Shown piece after piece: positions 61,715 through 64,000 of a stretch of 64,000 bases of DNA. A program made the position numbers and the translations under genes. Every line of letters starts with the position of its first letter. Positions within the stretch are counted from its first letter, which is position 1. The notes beneath the pieces were generated by a model that saw nothing but the letters and a program-made list of their open reading frames with translations, was not told where the DNA came from and made no database searches. Source of the DNA: Halobacillus_A sp043497005 (lineage in GTDB: Bacteria > Bacillota > Bacilli > Bacillales > Halobacillaceae); the NCBI RefSeq assembly GCF_043497005.1, contig NZ_JBIEKE010000002.1, forward strand, positions 558,001-622,000, in the 5' to 3' direction.

Positions 61715-63000
61715 TATTCTTGAGGGAGTACTTTGAACACTGAGATACGGTCTTCTTTTATCCAGTGTTCAACATATTGATCAGCATCTTTAGTCGTTAA
61801 CGACTCAATGACCGGCAGTACATTAAACAAGTCGACTCCTAACGTGTGATAATGAGTAAACTGATTAGCTATGAACTCCAGTGAATTTAGGGCCCGCATA
61901 AACTGCCCGATTTTTTTACGCTTCATCCGGGTGAAATCTTCATCAGAAATTCTCTTTTCACGTAAGCGATGCAGCATTTTTTTAACTCGTTCAGCTAATT
62001 CATCAGGTTTTCTTGTGTCCCCTCCTAAGATGGTGAATCCAAATTGACGATCAAGTTCGGTCTCAAATTGGAAGCTGTCATCAATTAAATCGTCTTTATA
62101 CAGCTCTTCATAAAATTCACCACTTCTTGAGAAATAAAAGTCTAAAATCATTCCTGACAATAATTCTGCGCGCAGTAAATCTTTCCCGTTTAAAGAACTG
62201 ACGTCTTCTTTTACTCCTACCATCGTTTTAGCCGTAGTGACTGGCATTTTAATAGAGTCTTCTGATTTCGCAACAGATGGAGATTCTTCAGGATAAAAGC
62301 GTTCTATTTCCGGCATTTCTTTAAAATCTTTTTTAGTTTGATTCGAACGGATTTGCTCCATCATTTCTTCAGGCTTAATATTACCGGCAATAAACAATAC
62401 CATATTGGACGGATGGTAAAAGGTTTCATAACAAGTGTATAGGTCATCCTTTGTTATTTCCTGGATGGAATCAACCGTCCCTGCAATGTCCACTTTCACT
62501 GGGTGCTTTTCATACATACTTTGAATCGTCCCAAAGAATGATCTCCAGTCTGGCTGATCATCATACATTCGAATTTCTTGGGCGATAATTCCTTTTTCTT
62601 TATCTACTGATTCTTTAGAGAAATATGGATCTTGTACAAAGTCTAATAAGGTCTCGACATTTTTCTCAATTTGACTCGTAGCAGAAAATAAATAAGCTGT
62701 TTTTGTAAAAGAAGTAAAAGCATTTGCTGAAGCCCCTAATTTCGTGAAGTCTTGAAAAACATCACGATCTTCTTTTTCAAACAATTTATGCTCTAGAAAA
62801 TGGGCAATCCCCTCAGGCACCGTTACTTTTTCATTTTTACCAATGGGGGTAAACGTTTGATCAATAGACCCATAATTCGTAGTAAATATTCCGTACGTTT
62901 TAGCCATTTCAGGTTTAGAAAGTAAAAATACTTTTAATCCATTATCCATTGTTTCCTGGTAAACTGACTCATTTAGCTGTTTATATACGAGTTCTTCCAT
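61714..63000 (-). CDS. ymfH: M16-family zinc peptidase YmfH
   Basis: A 428-aa pitrilysin-type peptidase. The inverted zinc motif HFLEH (in EGIAHFLEHKLFEKEDRD) is intact, so this is the catalytic partner; YmfF upstream should be the non-catalytic half, as in the usual M16B heterodimers. It starts at the ymfF stop with one base shared (TAATG), indicating coupled translation. Confidence 0.93.
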   Translation of the reverse strand: MEELVYKQLNESVYQETMDNGLKVFLLSKPEMAKTYGIFTTNYGSIDQTFTPIGKNEKVTVPEGIAHFLEHKLFEKEDRDVFQDFTKLGASANAFTSFTKTAYLFSATSQIEKNVETLLDFVQDPYFSKESVDKEKGIIAQEIRMYDDQPDWRSFFGTIQSMYEKHPVKVDIAGTVDSIQEITKDDLYTCYETFYHPSNMVLFIAGNIKPEEMMEQIRSNQTKKDFKEMPEIERFYPEESPSVAKSEDSIKMPVTTAKTMVGVKEDVSSLNGKDLLRAELLSGMILDFYFSRSGEFYEELYKDDLIDDSFQFETELDRQFGFTILGGDTRKPDELAERVKKMLHRLREKRISDEDFTRMKRKKIGQFMRALNSLEFIANQFTHYHTLGVDLFNVLPVIESLTTKDADQYVEHWIKEDRISVFKVLPQE

Positions 63001-64000
63001 TATTCTTCCCCTCCCTCTTGACTGGTTAAGAAATAGATGGTGTCAAGTTCAATTTTATTAGCCACTTTAACTACATCTTCTTTCTCCACTTTACGAACAT
63101 GTTCGATGATTTCCTTTGCGGGAATGGAAACCCCGGACAGCGTTTGATGATACAGCACTTCAATTAATCCATTTGCATGATCCATCGTTTCCTGCAGTTG
63201 ATTTATCACTTGCTCTGATGCTTCACTAACTTGATCTGTTGTAAAATCCCCTGACTTCATGGCTTCCATTTGTTCATTAATTATATTTTTCGCTTGGTCA
63301 TAATCTTTTGGATCAACTCCGCTAAATACGAGCAATAATCCTTTATGGCTTTCAAACCTTGAGGCTGCGTAATAAGCTAAACTGTGTTTTTCCCGTACAT
63401 TCATAAATAATTTAGAACTAGGAAAACCTCCAAAAATCCCATTAAATACCTGCAGGGCAAAGTAATCATCATCACCGAATTTAATGTTTGTACGATAACC
63501 AATATGAAGCTTTCCTTGGTTTACATCTTCTCTTTCGATAACTTCATTAATCTCACGTTTTTCACTAGCCAGCGATTCCTGGTGAGCATCATTATTTGCA
63601 CTGGCTGAGCGTGAAAAGTATTTATCAGCTAATGTTTCAATTTCAGCTTTATCTACATCACCAATAATGTATAGATCCAGTAAATCACGATTAATCATTG
63701 TTTGGTAATACTCATATAATGATTTCGCATTTATTTTTTCAAAATCTTCTAAGTAACCATGCACGTGAAGAGCGTATGGTTCATTATCACACATGTGATC
63801 AATCAACCTCATGTTGGCATAGCTCATTCGATCATCTTTAATGGATTTGATCTTTTGTTCCAGTGTTTGCTTCTCTCGCTTCACAATTGTATCATCAAAT
63901 CCTCCTTGCTCGACCTTCGGATCAAATAATACCTCGCTGAAGATTTGCATTGCTTTTTCTAATATAGGTTCGTGATCGTTTAAGTAAGCTTCATTCACAA
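63000..64000 (-). CDS. ymfF: M16-family protein YmfF, C-terminal part
   Basis: The gene enters from the right edge, so about 333 residues are visible of an expected 420 or so. The visible part holds the M16 C-terminal substrate domain (GYRTNIKFGDDDYFALQVFN, GIFGGFPSSKLFMNVREKHS). The N-terminal zinc-motif region lies outside the window, so loss of catalysis cannot be checked. The TTG at 63996-63998 is an internal codon, not a start. Confidence 0.9.
   Translation of the reverse strand, partial: VNEAYLNDHEPILEKAMQIFSEVLFDPKVEQGGFDDTIVKREKQTLEQKIKSIKDDRMSYANMRLIDHMCDNEPYALHVHGYLEDFEKINAKSLYEYYQTMINRDLLDLYIIGDVDKAEIETLADKYFSRSASANNDAHQESLASEKREINEVIEREDVNQGKLHIGYRTNIKFGDDDYFALQVFNGIFGGFPSSKLFMNVREKHSLAYYAASRFESHKGLLLVFSGVDPKDYDQAKNIINEQMEAMKSGDFTTDQVSEASEQVINQLQETMDHANGLIEVLYHQTLSGVSIPAKEIIEHVRKVEKEDVVKVANKIELDTIYFLTSQEGGEE

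Noticed and set aside
1..64000. tRNA, rRNA, CRISPR arrays, T-boxes and riboswitches
   Set aside because: None was recognised on either strand; leaders longer than 100 bases (for example citB) show no known riboswitch pattern by eye.

Overview
The window is a nearly colinear stretch of a Bacillaceae chromosome. The order and content match the Bacillus subtilis region that runs from ymfF through recA, mutSL, hfq, glnRA, lexA, tkt, ccd and citB to parEC, seen here mostly on the minus strand. Spore genes (cotE, spoVS, spoVK, sirA, tlp, ricA) mark an endospore former. Several proteins carry very acidic linkers (RodZ, CotE tail, fused transporter), and there is an orphan Na+/H+ antiporter subunit. 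Together these suggest a moderately halophilic genus such as Halobacillus; that is inference from protein character and gene order, not a database match. No tRNA, rRNA, CRISPR array or prophage was seen.

Layout by position. 1-8.0 kb: a cut TetR regulator, parC and parE behind a LexA box, a CoA-binding protein and an OpuC-like ABC transporter. 8-16 kb: an AI-2E-type permease, a cyclase-family hydrolase, an IS scar, gnd-zwf and a flavin amine oxidase. 16-18.2 kb (+ strand): plsY, folE2-yidD and a HesB-like gene. 18.2-25.5 kb: an operon of a tandem SpoVK-like AAA protein with yneP and yneQ, then tlp, a 47-aa basic protein, a ResA-like thioredoxin and citB. 25.7-29.4 kb: yneK, a dead insertion sequence, ccdC, an orphan mrpB, ccdA, yneF and sirA. 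29.5-33.6 kb: tkt, ynzC, the yneB resolvase, a 31-aa membrane peptide and lexA, with three LexA boxes in the divergent region. 33.7-35.4 kb: an RraA-like gene, an unrecognised HTH gene and a small broken gene. 35.4-42.1 kb: glnA, glnR, ynbB, hflX, spoVK, hfq, miaA. 42.1-42.7 kb: an XRE regulator behind four evenly spaced palindromes. 42.7-64 kb: mutL, mutS, cotE, ricA, miaB, kbl, tdh, spoVS, ymdB, rny, recA, cinA, pgsA, rodZ, ymfK, ymfJ, ymfI, ymfH and a cut ymfF.

The genes cover DNA topology and repair with their SOS circuit, RNA turnover and tRNA modification, nitrogen and carbon metabolism, cytochrome c maturation and sporulation. The accessory signals most worth following are: (1) a 31-aa single-helix peptide under a consensus LexA-controlled promoter, in the place where B. 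subtilis has the LysM-bearing cell-division inhibitor YneA; (2) four 17-bp palindromes at exact 22-bp spacing upstream of the XRE gene; (3) the palindrome-flanked HTH gene at 34.6 kb; (4) an IS remnant whose insertion appears to have duplicated a shared terminator hairpin. Start codons were re-chosen where an upstream in-frame start falls on top of the Shine-Dalgarno sequence; many of the resulting starts are TTG.
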